Notes: generated from the letters alone by a model not told the origin. Positions 1-7,870 are shown, counted from the stretch's first letter. The stretch: DNA of 64,000 nucleotides from Croceitalea sp947503285 (GCF_036985505.1 NZ_BTGQ01000005.1:1-64000), one strand, 5' to 3'. Numbers and translations are program-made.

Positions 1-46
1 TTCATTGCTGGCTTCTCACTAACTTTAAAACCGATAATATTCGAGA

Positions 47-679
47 ATGAAAACATATTTACACGTATTGTTATTGACCTTACTATCTATTTCTTGCAAA
101 GGACAATCAGACGCTAATGCCGAAAGAAATGTTGGTGGACCTTGTCAAGATTGCGAAGCAGTTTTAGATTTTAAAGCCTTGAATATTGCCCCAAAAGCGA
201 TTGACACTTTACCTGGTTTTGAAAACAATAAGCCAAAATTAAAAATAACGGGAACCGTATTTCAAAGAGACGGAAAAACACCAGCGGAAAATACCTTGCT
301 ATACCTATATCATACAGACCGAAAAGGAATTTATCAACCAAGTAAAAACCCTTTTGGCTGGGAAAAAACGCACGGACAATATCGTGGATGGTTAAAAACG
401 GGCAAAGACGGAAAATTCACTTTTTACACTTTCAGACCTGCACCCTATCCAAAAGTTCAAGAACCTGAACATATTCATATTTACGTAAAAGAACCTAATA
501 CTATTCCTTATTACATGGACAGTTATTTTTTTGAAAGTGACCCAAAGCTAACAAGCGAAAAAAGACGGTCTCAAAAAAACAGGGGCGGTTCGGGAATAGT
601 AAAGCTCGAAAAGAAAAATGGAATTTGGACAGCGAACAGAAAGTTGATTTTGGGCTTGAATATTCCTGATTACAAATAA
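47..679 (+). CDS. Intradiol ring-cleavage dioxygenase-like lipoprotein
   Basis: The 210-residue protein has a short hydrophobic signal and a lipobox ending at Cys17 (LSISC), so it is probably an outer-membrane or periplasmic lipoprotein. Residues about 65-150 match the core of intradiol dioxygenases such as the protocatechuate 3,4-dioxygenase beta chain. All four expected iron ligands can be placed: Tyr96 (GIYQPS), Tyr134 (PAPYP), His142 and His144 (PEHIHIYV), and the RGWLKT and DGKFTF segments fit as well. The family cleaves catechol-type rings with non-heme Fe(III). The substrate is unknown, because this compact secreted version lies outside any visible aromatic-degradation operon. Family assignment is fairly sure; activity is inferred. 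Confidence 0.8.
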   Translation: MKTYLHVLLLTLLSISCKGQSDANAERNVGGPCQDCEAVLDFKALNIAPKAIDTLPGFENNKPKLKITGTVFQRDGKTPAENTLLYLYHTDRKGIYQPSKNPFGWEKTHGQYRGWLKTGKDGKFTFYTFRPAPYPKVQEPEHIHIYVKEPNTIPYYMDSYFFESDPKLTSEKRRSQKNRGGSGIVKLEKKNGIWTANRKLILGLNIPDYK

Positions 680-813
680 AAGATGTTACACTACAATGAC
701 TATGGCCCGGCTGTAGCTTGATCATTTTTTCGTAGCTCCAATCAACTAAAAAACGTCTAGGGTTGGCCACAGGCTGATAGCCGAAAACGTTAACGCTCAT
801 AAGAAGATTCCTA

Positions 814-1473
814 ATGAAAATATTCAAAATACTCTTCCTTTTTAATTTAATATTAAATTATACCACTTGCTGTTATTCCCAAGAGACTAAAATGGATATA
901 GAGGTAGAAGAAATTGTACTTTTAGGAAAAGATGCTATCATACAATTGGCTTTAAAAAAGATTAAGGAAGCAGGCTTGTCGACTGATGAAGGGATAAGTA
1001 TAGCGAATTTTACCCAAATCAAAGTATTGACAGATGGTAAAGAAGTTTGGGTGTCCTTTTCCAATCCAATAAAATACCTCCCCAAAAAAACTGTTTTTTA
1101 TTTTGATATTGGAGTAGGTCTTTTAGAAGGGACTGTTTCAACGAATCGAGTTTCCAATCCTGAAGATTATGACGAAAAGAAGATTCCATTCTATAAGGAA
1201 ACAAAAGAAACGAAGATGAATATCCAATTTGTTTTAGAGGCTATCAATGAAAGTGGTGAAGTCGGTGAAATCGACATCGCGAATTTTGAGGATAATATGA
1301 TAATTCGTGAATATGAAAACTATTATGACCTTAGTATAGTCTCAGAATCTCAAGAATCATATTACAAAATAGAAAAAACATCGGGTAAAATATATGATTC
1401 TGAACATGCCCACCTTGTACCACCTCCTAATACGGGGGATGAAGACAAATTCAAAGAGATCAACTGGGATTAA
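814..1473 (+). CDS. Secreted protein of unknown function with two similar halves
   Basis: A 219-residue protein with an N-terminal hydrophobic signal of about 22 residues ending near CCYSQ, so it is probably exported. I recognise no named family. The mature part appears to consist of two related halves: one around residues 38-95 and another around 133-195. Each begins with an amphipathic helix (IIQLALKKIKEAG and IQFVLEAINESG), followed by an IANF motif and a predicted beta-rich stretch. That layout recalls small PepSY-like repeat domains, but this is only a resemblance. It lies 134 bp downstream of the dioxygenase-like gene, and the C-terminus is acidic. The gene is real by its signal peptide and length; the function is unknown. 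Confidence 0.6.
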   Translation: MKIFKILFLFNLILNYTTCCYSQETKMDIEVEEIVLLGKDAIIQLALKKIKEAGLSTDEGISIANFTQIKVLTDGKEVWVSFSNPIKYLPKKTVFYFDIGVGLLEGTVSTNRVSNPEDYDEKKIPFYKETKETKMNIQFVLEAINESGEVGEIDIANFEDNMIIREYENYYDLSIVSESQESYYKIEKTSGKIYDSEHAHLVPPPNTGDEDKFKEINWD

Positions 1474-1558
1474 TCTTAAGAACCAAAAGAGAATTAGCAC
1501 AAAATAAAAAGCATTAAAACGACTTTTTATTAAAACCTTTAAGGCACATATACTAAAA

Positions 1559-1785
1559 GTGAAAACCGAAACACCAAAAATAACCCTACATATGGTTTCT
1601 AGCCTTGATGGATTTATTGCCAAAAAGGACGGAACGGTCTCGTGGATGAAATCAATGAACAACTATGAAAATGGCGTGGTGCTAACGAATGAATATATTA
1701 CGGAATTCTTAAGTTCCATAATTGCTATGTTATGGCATTTAAGGATGGAATGGTGGAATTGACCTATCAAATACTAAAGCAGTAA
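1559..1785 (+). pseudogene. Degenerate RibD C-terminal/DHFR-like reductase
   Basis: The reading frame opening at GTG 1559 begins with the typical start of RibD-C/dihydrofolate-reductase-like proteins (KITLHMVSSLDGFIAKKDG) and stays convincing to about residue 55 (EYITEFLSSI). It then runs into nonsense and stops at 1762. In the next frame, from about 1722, the sequence reads CYVM followed by AFKDGMVELTYQILKQ and a stop at 1783-1785, which resembles the usual C-terminus of the family. The simplest reading is a one-base loss near 1720 plus a deletion of the middle of the gene, since family members are normally about 170-180 residues. This is a remnant, not a functional enzyme. Confidence 0.65.
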
Positions 1786-1832
1786 TGCGATTTCCACTGA
1801 GTTTCTTAATACGCTATAATGTCAAGTTGGCA

Positions 1833-3074
1833 TTAAGATACGTTAAGCTTCTTCTTTAAATGCCGTCTTACCAGCTCGTTGTTGGTTAAATCAATGGCTT
1901 TTCGTAAAACCGTTTTCCCGTTTTTACCCAATTCGGACAATAGCTCGGCTTTAATGGCATAGAAGAGGCTTACATTTTCAAAACCGTGTTCTTTTTCAAG
2001 TTTATCCAACTCCCGTAAAGCAGGTTTGGCACCTTTTACTTTTGATAGGGGAACTATACGGTTTAGGGCGGCCATTGGGGAATATTGTGTTTTCAATCGT
2101 AAATCATAGAGGTATAAAATTTCTTTCCAATTCGTTTCCGCAAAAGATTTTGCCTCGCAATGATAATATGAGACGGCCGCCTCTAAATGGTAGGTAGCTA
2201 ATACCGTATCATTGGTTCCAGCGCTTTCAAGATGACGTACCCCGATTTTAAAAAGTTCTTGATTGTATTTTGAACGGTCTTGAAATTCAAGTGTGACCAA
2301 TTCCCCTTGTTCATCCAATCTTGTATCAAAACGAGCTGCATGAAAGCACATCAACGCAATCAAAGCCTCTAAATTAGGGTGTTGGCAATAGGGGTTCTTC
2401 TGCAGTAACAGGGCCAAACGCAATGCCTCATAACAAATATCCCTTTTTAAGATCTGGGATCCCGTTGTGGTCGCATACCCTTCACTGAACAACAAATAAA
2501 TTACCTGCAGTACCACAAACAAACGTGATTGAAGCCCCATCTGTACCGGAACTTTCAAAAACCGCACCTTTTCCTTAAAATGCTTCTTGGCACGGGTAAA
2601 TGACTTGGCAACGGTCTCTTCTTTTTTCAATAAGGCTTCAGCCAATTCTTTGTTGCTGAAACCACCTATCAACTTCAAACTCAAAATCAACTGATATTCT
2701 TGCGAAAGGGAAGGGTGGCAACAGGCGAATATCATTTTAAGTTGACTATCGTTTATTTCTTCTGCAAGTTTCATTGCATTTTCAGCACTGCTCCCCTCAA
2801 AATACGAAGTATCATCGACATAGTCCATTTTTTTACTACGTCTCAAGTGATCGATAAACCCATTGTTGGCTACCCTGAACAACCAAGCGGTGGGGTTATC
2901 GGGAATGTTCTTGAATGCCCAGACCTTCATCGCTTTTAGAAAGGTATCTTGAACGATATCCTCTATTCTTTCTAGATAGGAAATACCGTATTTATTGGTC
3001 AAAATGGATACGATTTTCCCGTATTCATTTCTGAATAAATGATCAATGGTATTTGAAAAGTCTTGGTTTTGCAT
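1833..3074 (-). CDS. ECF-type RNA polymerase sigma factor with helical C-terminal extension (ECF42-like)
   Basis: A 413-residue protein. Residues 1-90 contain sigma region 2 (FRNEYGKIVSILTNKYG, IEDIVQDTFLKAMKVW, DNPTAWLFRVANNGFIDHLRR). Residues about 110-170 contain region 4 (GGFSNKELAEALLKKEETV). The remaining 230 or so residues form a helical, TPR-like extension, roughly doubling normal ECF length. This architecture, together with a neighbouring YCII/DGPF protein gene, is the hallmark of the ECF42 group, in which the extension replaces an anti-sigma factor as the control module. It follows the YCII gene on the same strand after 54 bp that contain a terminator-like hairpin. The signal sensed and the regulon are unknown. 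Confidence 0.88.
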   Translation of the reverse strand: MQNQDFSNTIDHLFRNEYGKIVSILTNKYGISYLERIEDIVQDTFLKAMKVWAFKNIPDNPTAWLFRVANNGFIDHLRRSKKMDYVDDTSYFEGSSAENAMKLAEEINDSQLKMIFACCHPSLSQEYQLILSLKLIGGFSNKELAEALLKKEETVAKSFTRAKKHFKEKVRFLKVPVQMGLQSRLFVVLQVIYLLFSEGYATTTGSQILKRDICYEALRLALLLQKNPYCQHPNLEALIALMCFHAARFDTRLDEQGELVTLEFQDRSKYNQELFKIGVRHLESAGTNDTVLATYHLEAAVSYYHCEAKSFAETNWKEILYLYDLRLKTQYSPMAALNRIVPLSKVKGAKPALRELDKLEKEHGFENVSLFYAIKAELLSELGKNGKTVLRKAIDLTNNELVRRHLKKKLNVS

Positions 3075-3079
3075 AAAAA

Positions 3080-3108
3080 TTGAAAAAGCCCAATTTTCAT
3101 CAGGCTTT
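3080..3108 (-). terminator. Hairpin with U-rich tail between the YCII gene and the sigma factor gene
   Basis: Read on the minus strand, a 10-bp stem with two G-U pairs (AAAGCCTGAT and ATTGGGCTTT) closes a GAAA tetraloop and is followed by a U-rich tract. The tail ends about five bases before the sigma factor ATG. The form is that of an intrinsic terminator, so it could attenuate read-through from the YCII gene into the sigma gene. Confidence 0.55.
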
Positions 3109-3128
3109 ATGGTTTCAAGTCCTACTTC

Positions 3129-3482
3129 TTAATGGCTGTCCATGGTAATGATTTCCCTTACTTCAACATTACTTCCCTCATAATCAAAGATGGGGCATCC
3201 CTTGGAGATTTCAACGGCCTCATCCAGGTCTTTGGCAGAAACTATTAAATATCCCCCGACCAATTCAGCTCCTTCTGCAAAAGGCCCGTTGGTAACTAGT
3301 TCCCCCCTATTGTGAACTACCTTTCCACCCTCTGCCAAGGGGAGCCCGTCCAAAAGCTGGCCTTTTTCCTTTAACTTTCCCATCCATGTTCCCCATACTT
3401 GCATGTGGGCTTGTTTTTCTTCTTGTGACAATTTTCCATAGGCGTCATCACCCCCTCTAAATAAATACAAAAAATTACTCAT
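3129..3482 (-). CDS. YCII/DGPF-family protein (ECF42 partner)
   Basis: A 117-residue protein counted from the ATG at 3482. A frame-equivalent ATG ten codons upstream is less likely, because the family typically opens with the MSNFLYLFRGG-like strand. The sequence matches YCII-related (DGPF) proteins: an initial beta strand, a helix with a W-containing segment (VWGTWMGKLKEKGQ), and the signature TNGPFAEGAELVGGYLIV, a variant of the DGPF motif. The fold is a small ferredoxin-like dimer whose biochemical role is poorly known. Genes of this type are usually direct neighbours, and often targets, of ECF42 sigma factors, as here. Confidence 0.88.
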   Translation of the reverse strand: MSNFLYLFRGGDDAYGKLSQEEKQAHMQVWGTWMGKLKEKGQLLDGLPLAEGGKVVHNRGELVTNGPFAEGAELVGGYLIVSAKDLDEAVEISKGCPIFDYEGSNVEVREIITMDSH

Positions 3483-3540
3483 CGATTTCGGTTTTATGCT
3501 CGTCAGGGACAAGCTGTTTATATTTTGCTTTCAATAGAAT

Positions 3541-3568
3541 GACGAAGCCATTGCTTCGTATTGGACAA
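3541..3568 (-). promoter_or_regulatory. Possible ECF-type promoter upstream of the YCII gene, overlapping a perfect hairpin
   Basis: On the minus strand a TTGTCC box (3568-3563) is followed after 18 bases by CGTC (3544-3541), resembling a TGTC/CGTC ECF promoter. The same interval contains a perfect 7-bp stem with a 4-base loop (ACGAAGC, CATT, GCTTCGT; 3542-3559). The element could be the sigma factor's own target, or a weak terminator after the radical SAM gene. Low confidence. Confidence 0.3.
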
Positions 3569-3584
3569 CTACTTCTAAATTTAT

Positions 3585-4658
3585 TCAAAATAATCGCATT
3601 TGGCCATCTTTGTGCGCGGCATGTAGATCGGTTCGCAATTTTGGAAAATTTTTGCCGGTAAAGTACTTCTGTTTGGCCAATTTGGCCATATCGTGAATTT
3701 GGGTCGCAATTTTACCTTCGCCCCGACTTCGAATTCCAAAACGACTATCATTTAAAGATCCCCCATGGCATTCTTGTATTTGATGAAGCACCTTTTCAGC
3801 ACGATCTGGCATGGCTTGTTCTATCCAATCTTTGAAAATCTGTCCGATAGCCCCATTCAAACGAACTACCGTAAAACCAAAGGACAACGCTCCCTCTTCC
3901 GAAGCCCTTTTTGCCAAGGGCAGCAGCTCATGACTGTTGATACCCGGTATCATCGGTGCCAACATGACATTTACGGGTACGTCGTTAGCCGCTAATACCT
4001 TGACCGTTTCGAAGCGTTTTTTAATGGTGGTCGTTCTTGGTTCCAGTAGTCTTCGCGTCTTTTCCGACAATGAGGTAATGGAAACGTTTACCCCTATCAA
4101 TTGCTGTTTTGCCAGTTCTTTGACAATATCCAAATCACGCAGTACAAGGGCATTTTTGGTGATAATACCGACCGGATGGCGGTACTTTAAAAAGATCTCG
4201 AGACATCTTCTTGTAATTTCATATTTTTTTTCTGCGGGTTGGTAGCAGTCCGTGTTTCCAGAAAGTACGATGGTCGCTGCATGCCATCGCTTGCTTTTTA
4301 ATTTTTGCTCTAAAAGTATAGGGGCCTGTTTTTTAATCAAGATCTTACGCTCAAAATCGAGTCCGGCGCTATATCCCCAGAATTCGTGTGCATTTCTGGC
4401 ATAACAATAGACGCAACCGTGCTCACAACCTTGGTACGGATTCATGGAATACGACATCCCTACATCTGGGCTGGTCACCTTATTCACAATGGTTTTAGGG
4501 AAAATAGGAATGTACTGGGTCTTATTGTTGTCGCATGTTTCGCCTTCGATTCGACAAAACTCCAAAAAATCATCACGTATTTCATACACATGACGATCAA
4601 ATCTATTATGGACATTTTTTTGGGCCCCGCGACCTTTTAGAAATTTTTCTGGATTCAT
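3585..4658 (-). CDS. PA0069-family radical SAM protein
   Basis: A 357-residue radical SAM protein. The [4Fe-4S]-binding motif is CEHGCVYC with Cys78, Cys82 and Cys85, a CxxxCxxC pattern, preceded by the MSYSMNPYQG segment typical of the spore-photoproduct-lyase-like/Rv2578c/PA0069 group. The N-terminal GRGAQKNVHNRF and the region around residues 215-260 (VPVNVMLAPMIPGIN) also fit that family. Full length for the family. The group has no established substrate; some members are proposed to act on nucleic acids. It is followed on the same strand, 102 bp downstream, by the YCII-ECF42 pair, but the intervening hairpin suggests a separate transcript. Confidence 0.88.
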   Translation of the reverse strand: MNPEKFLKGRGAQKNVHNRFDRHVYEIRDDFLEFCRIEGETCDNNKTQYIPIFPKTIVNKVTSPDVGMSYSMNPYQGCEHGCVYCYARNAHEFWGYSAGLDFERKILIKKQAPILLEQKLKSKRWHAATIVLSGNTDCYQPAEKKYEITRRCLEIFLKYRHPVGIITKNALVLRDLDIVKELAKQQLIGVNVSITSLSEKTRRLLEPRTTTIKKRFETVKVLAANDVPVNVMLAPMIPGINSHELLPLAKRASEEGALSFGFTVVRLNGAIGQIFKDWIEQAMPDRAEKVLHQIQECHGGSLNDSRFGIRSRGEGKIATQIHDMAKLAKQKYFTGKNFPKLRTDLHAAHKDGQMRLF

Positions 4659-4899
4659 TTCTTTAGGATTATATCCAAATTTATGGATTATTTCCTATTT
4701 AAAATGCTGAAACGATACTGGGAATCCTATTTTAACTTTAAGAATCAAGACTTTTTAAGACGTCGAAGTCCGAGATACAAGGGGATAAGCCAAAGTATAT
4801 CGAGTCATCTTATCTATTTGTAAATTAATGCTTTACATTCAACCGAAGAATTTTGGACTTAACGGTCTGTCTATCTCAATACATGTTGAAATACTGAGT

Positions 4900-4923
4900 A
4901 GGCGTTACCCTGAGCGACCGCCT
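4900..4923. repeat. Small intergenic inverted repeat, possibly part of a dispersed element
   Basis: AGGCG and CGCCT form a 5-bp stem around a CCTGAGCGAC-containing loop, 11 bp beyond the end of the META-like lipoprotein gene. There is no U tract, so terminator function is doubtful. The CTGAG-rich context resembles the other intergenic hairpin elements of this window. Confidence 0.3.
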
Positions 4924-4933
4924 AAATGATTTC

Positions 4934-5371
4934 TTATTCCAAAACCATTTCCCCACCATCACCGAAAGTCAAGATAAGGTCCCCACTATCAAATTGGAAC
5001 CGAAGCTGCGCAACCGTGGTATTGGGTACTTGGGCCTCAGTAATGGCACCATAAAAGGCAGTTCCGAATTGGGTATCGGCCACTTCCGTAGTGGTAAACG
5101 ACAATAAGGTCAATGTAGTGTTCTCAAGCTCGTAATCACCACTGAACTGATTTACGGATGTACTGCCCACAAATGTGTTATCCGTTTGAAAATCAATGGT
5201 GATATCTTCATTGGGTGGCGCCAATTGTACTAGTGTGGCATTGGAAACTTTGATGGATGCGACACGCCAACTACCCGCAATCGCATTTTGGGTATCGTCA
5301 TCAGAATCGCTGCAAGACAGCAAAAGTAAAAAGGCAGTAATCGTAATTAAAAGGCTTGATGATTTTTTCAT
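4934..5371 (-). CDS. META/HslJ-like lipoprotein
   Basis: A 145-residue lipoprotein with a signal sequence and lipobox LLLSC (Cys20), followed by an acidic SDSDDD stretch typical of Bacteroidota lipoproteins destined for the outer membrane. The mature part resembles META domains: IAGSWRVASIKVSN at the start, then NQFSGDYELENTTLTL and a closing strand DLILTF. META-like domains are small beta barrels that bind unknown ligands or stabilise envelope functions. The gene begins 9 bp after the 516-residue secreted protein gene ends, so the two are almost certainly co-transcribed. Family assignment is tentative because the domain is short and divergent. Confidence 0.6.
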   Translation of the reverse strand: MKKSSSLLITITAFLLLLSCSDSDDDTQNAIAGSWRVASIKVSNATLVQLAPPNEDITIDFQTDNTFVGSTSVNQFSGDYELENTTLTLLSFTTTEVADTQFGTAFYGAITEAQVPNTTVAQLRFQFDSGDLILTFGDGGEMVLE

Positions 5372-5380
5372 GATATGTTC

Positions 5381-6931
5381 TTAGTTGAATGCTACTTTTA
5401 CCAGTTGTTTCTTGTTGCCCCGTTTAGCATAAAAAAGCAGTTCATCCGTTTTTGTATTGATCAATGGTTTGGAGACCATCAAAGGGAGGCGTGCTTCTTT
5501 CGCATCGATTACTTTTTCGTAATCCATCTTTCCATTTTCATCCAAAGAGATCAAGAATACGTTTCGATTGCCCGTAAGGCCCTGCTTGAATACGAGACGT
5601 TCGTTATTGATAAGTTGCGGATTCTCTGCCGCAGTACTTAAAAAGAAATAGGTGTCGCCATCTTTCGAGTAAGAACTGTAAGACGCATAAGCACCGTCTC
5701 CCTGTGTAACCTCAGCTTTATTGATGTTTCGCGCCCATAACATATCACCGTTGGTATTCAATTTGACACTTACGATATCATTGTGGTGAAAACGATCGAC
5801 TTTGATACGCTGGCCCGCACCGGTATTATGCATACTGTGCGTCACAAAATACTCTTCGGCATTGAACAGAATGTCGTTCTCGTCCGTTACCGTAACGCCT
5901 TTGAAAACTAGGTTATTCACAAACTCATTTTCACCGCGACCGAATTTATCATCCATAAACTGGTCGGTAAAGGGATTGTATTTTTTATTCAAAACCGTTA
6001 AAGAGGTTGCATCCAATTCAAAGAATGAAAGTCCATTGTATCGATTATCTTTTCTATCGGCATAGAAACCAACACAATACAGCTTTCCTTTGCTCAAAAT
6101 AGGATAAAGCCCTTCAGAGAACTTCCCCGGATTATCAAATGATTGGGTCTTGGCAACCCCACCATTCACTTTTATCAGTTCGTACTGAAACTTCCGCTCC
6201 TCAGCCTTGAACCGTTTCTTTTTGAAATAGGCCTTTCCCACAATAAAGGCTTCATTACCGTTACCGGAAATGGCCAAATTTTCAAAGGCATAGTTTTTTT
6301 CCGCTACTTCAGCTGAGAAATCATGTTCCCATCGTTTGTTCAAATCAGCATCGAACAAGTGTATGGTATGTTTGTTCTCTTTATTTTTTTTATGGTGGGT
6401 ACTGATGATAAAACCCGTTTTTTCAGCATTGAACAGTAGGGTGGTTGAAAATCCTTTCTTAAAATCCCTGTTATAGTAGTTTTTGCCAAAAGCCCCTTCT
6501 ACTGCAGGGGTCACAAACTTTAACAACTGCTCTTTCTCAAAACTGAAGTTCACCAAATTACTGGTATGTGCTTGATATTCGTAGAAACCCCTTTCAAAAT
6601 CATAATTAAAAAATAGCAGTTTCAACTGCCCATTCTTGATAAAACCATCGACAAATTGAAGGCCTTTGAGCTTATAATTGTACTGGGAAACCAATTCAAG
6701 GTCTTTGTTGTAATGCTCTATCAAATACCCTTTTGGTTTTAAAATGAGTCCTTGAAAATAAGATCGCACCAGAACATAACCCCCGTCACCGTCATTATCG
6801 ATGGTAACCAGGTTTGAATACCGATAGCGGTCGTTCAGCTTTTCACCAAAATCATAGGAAACCGGCATTTTTTGCGAAAAAGCGCCAAAAAGTACACCCA
6901 TAAGGGCGATTAAGAGTAGTAATCGTTTCAT
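5381..6931 (-). CDS. Secreted beta-rich protein of unknown function
   Basis: A 516-residue protein with a clear signal peptide (about residues 1-19, ending GAFSQ) and no membrane segments afterwards. The mature part is rich in short beta-strand and turn patterns with repeated aromatic and Asp/Asn positions, suggesting a beta-propeller. I could not recognise a named repeat or catalytic motif. It starts 23 bp after the enoyl-CoA hydratase stop and ends 9 bp before the META-like lipoprotein gene, so the three probably form one unit. It is not obviously related to the Asp-box proteins elsewhere in the window. The gene is certain; the function is unknown. Confidence 0.65.
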   Translation of the reverse strand: MKRLLLLIALMGVLFGAFSQKMPVSYDFGEKLNDRYRYSNLVTIDNDGDGGYVLVRSYFQGLILKPKGYLIEHYNKDLELVSQYNYKLKGLQFVDGFIKNGQLKLLFFNYDFERGFYEYQAHTSNLVNFSFEKEQLLKFVTPAVEGAFGKNYYNRDFKKGFSTTLLFNAEKTGFIISTHHKKNKENKHTIHLFDADLNKRWEHDFSAEVAEKNYAFENLAISGNGNEAFIVGKAYFKKKRFKAEERKFQYELIKVNGGVAKTQSFDNPGKFSEGLYPILSKGKLYCVGFYADRKDNRYNGLSFFELDATSLTVLNKKYNPFTDQFMDDKFGRGENEFVNNLVFKGVTVTDENDILFNAEEYFVTHSMHNTGAGQRIKVDRFHHNDIVSVKLNTNGDMLWARNINKAEVTQGDGAYASYSSYSKDGDTYFFLSTAAENPQLINNERLVFKQGLTGNRNVFLISLDENGKMDYEKVIDAKEARLPLMVSKPLINTKTDELLFYAKRGNKKQLVKVAFN

Positions 6932-6954
6932 TTTTTCAGGTTTGGGGCATCTGA

Positions 6955-7737
6955 CTATGAACCGGGAAAATCTGCCTTTCTTTTCTCTAAGAACGCTGAA
7001 GTGCCTTCTTTAAAATCGTTTGTTCCAAAACAGGCTCCAAAGGCTTCAATCTCGGCGGCATAGCCATCGGCATCATAGCTATAACCCGCATTTACCGCAT
7101 TTATTGCGTGCGAAATGGCCACAGTGGAGTTATTCGATATCTTGCCCGCCAATTTTTCGCAAAGTGGAATTAAATCCCCTAATTCGACCACGTAATTGAC
7201 CAGCCCATATTGCAATGCTTTTTCAGCAGTGATCATACCCGCCGTCATGATCATTTCCATGGCCCTGCCCTTACCTACAAGTTGTGGTAGGCGTTGGGTA
7301 CCGCCATAACCAGGGATCACGCCTAACGAAACTTCTGGCAGACCCATTTTTGCATTGGTACTTGCCACCCGAAAATGACAGGCCATGGCCAACTCCAGTC
7401 CCCCTCCTAGGGCAAAACCATTTACCGCGGCAATAACCGGTGTCGATAGGTTAGCAACGAAGTCAAAGAGCAACTCTTGGCCTTTAGCGGCCAATTTTCC
7501 ACCTTCCATTACCGAAAAATGGGCAAATTCAGAAATATCGGCCCCGGCCACAAATGCCTTTTCACCACTTCCTGTTATTATGATGACTTTAATCGCCTTG
7601 TCTTCGTCAAGTTCTTTAAAAGCCTGATGCAGCTCTTCTATGGTAGCTTTGTTCAGCGCATTGAGTTTTTTAGGGCGGTCTATGGTAATCGTGGCCAAAT
7701 GGTCTTCTTCTTCAATATAGATGTTGTTGTAGGTCAT
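6955..7737 (-). CDS. Enoyl-CoA hydratase/isomerase (crotonase) family protein
   Basis: A 260-residue crotonase, full length for the family. The CoA-binding and oxyanion-hole elements are visible (AFVAGADISEF and NGFALGGGLELAMAC). Both catalytic glutamates of true hydratases are present, Glu115 and Glu135 (PEVSLGVIPGYGGTQRL). It should hydrate short-chain trans-2-enoyl-CoA to 3-hydroxyacyl-CoA in fatty-acid or amino-acid breakdown, and resembles 3-hydroxybutyryl-CoA dehydratases. Its ATG is separated by a single base from an 84-bp array of a 7-bp repeat, an extremely unusual leader. The gene lies 133 bp downstream of a sensor kinase gene and upstream of two envelope-protein genes. Confidence 0.9.
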   Translation of the reverse strand: MTYNNIYIEEEDHLATITIDRPKKLNALNKATIEELHQAFKELDEDKAIKVIIITGSGEKAFVAGADISEFAHFSVMEGGKLAAKGQELLFDFVANLSTPVIAAVNGFALGGGLELAMACHFRVASTNAKMGLPEVSLGVIPGYGGTQRLPQLVGKGRAMEMIMTAGMITAEKALQYGLVNYVVELGDLIPLCEKLAGKISNNSTVAISHAINAVNAGYSYDADGYAAEIEAFGACFGTNDFKEGTSAFLEKRKADFPGS

Positions 7738-7738
7738 C

Positions 7739-7822
7739 GTTGTTCGTTGTTCGTTGTTCGTTGTTCGTTGTTCGTTGTTCGTTGTTCGTTGTTCGTTGTT
7801 CGTTGTTCGTTGTTCGTTGTTC
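7739..7822. repeat. Twelve perfect tandem copies of a 7-bp repeat abutting a start codon
   Basis: The plus strand carries GTTGTTC twelve times without error over 84 bp, followed by a 2-base partial copy. On the coding strand of the enoyl-CoA hydratase gene this is GAACAAC, and only one base separates the array from the ATG. The repeat is open in all frames, but on the hydratase strand the in-frame upstream codons contain no ATG, GTG or TTG before a stop. Copy-number change by slippage would therefore alter the leader and ribosome-binding region rather than extend the protein. A phase-variable expression switch is a reasonable hypothesis. Confidence 0.97.
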
Positions 7823-7840
7823 GTAAAATTAACAAACCGT

Positions 7841-7870
7841 CAACTATAAACCATAAACTACCGAATACAA
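7841..7870 (-). promoter_or_regulatory. Candidate promoter upstream of the heptamer array
   Basis: On the minus strand TTG (7870-7868) is followed after 19 bases by TATAGTTG (7848-7841), one mismatch from the Bacteroidota -7 box TAnnTTTG, with plausible -33/-7 spacing. It overlaps the end of the sensor kinase gene region. If used, the transcript would start just before the repeat array, so the whole array would lie in the 5' leader. Confidence 0.35.

Noticed and set aside
680..813. Possible integron attC site between the first two genes
   Set aside because: There are short inverted repeats (GGCT/AGCC, AACGTTAACG) but no GTTRRRY/RYYYAAC pair in the right places.
501..827. Minus-strand ORF whose end reads FGYQPVANPRRFLVDWS
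   Set aside because: It overlaps the dioxygenase-like gene on the other strand and I recognise no family. Only the intergenic part looks protein-like, so a remnant is possible but not supported.
4704..4823. 39-residue plus-strand ORF between the radical SAM and META-like genes
   Set aside because: No family, no visible promoter or overlap with a gene, and the length is compatible with chance.
7739..7822. CRISPR array
   Set aside because: A 7-bp tandem repeat without spacers is not CRISPR.
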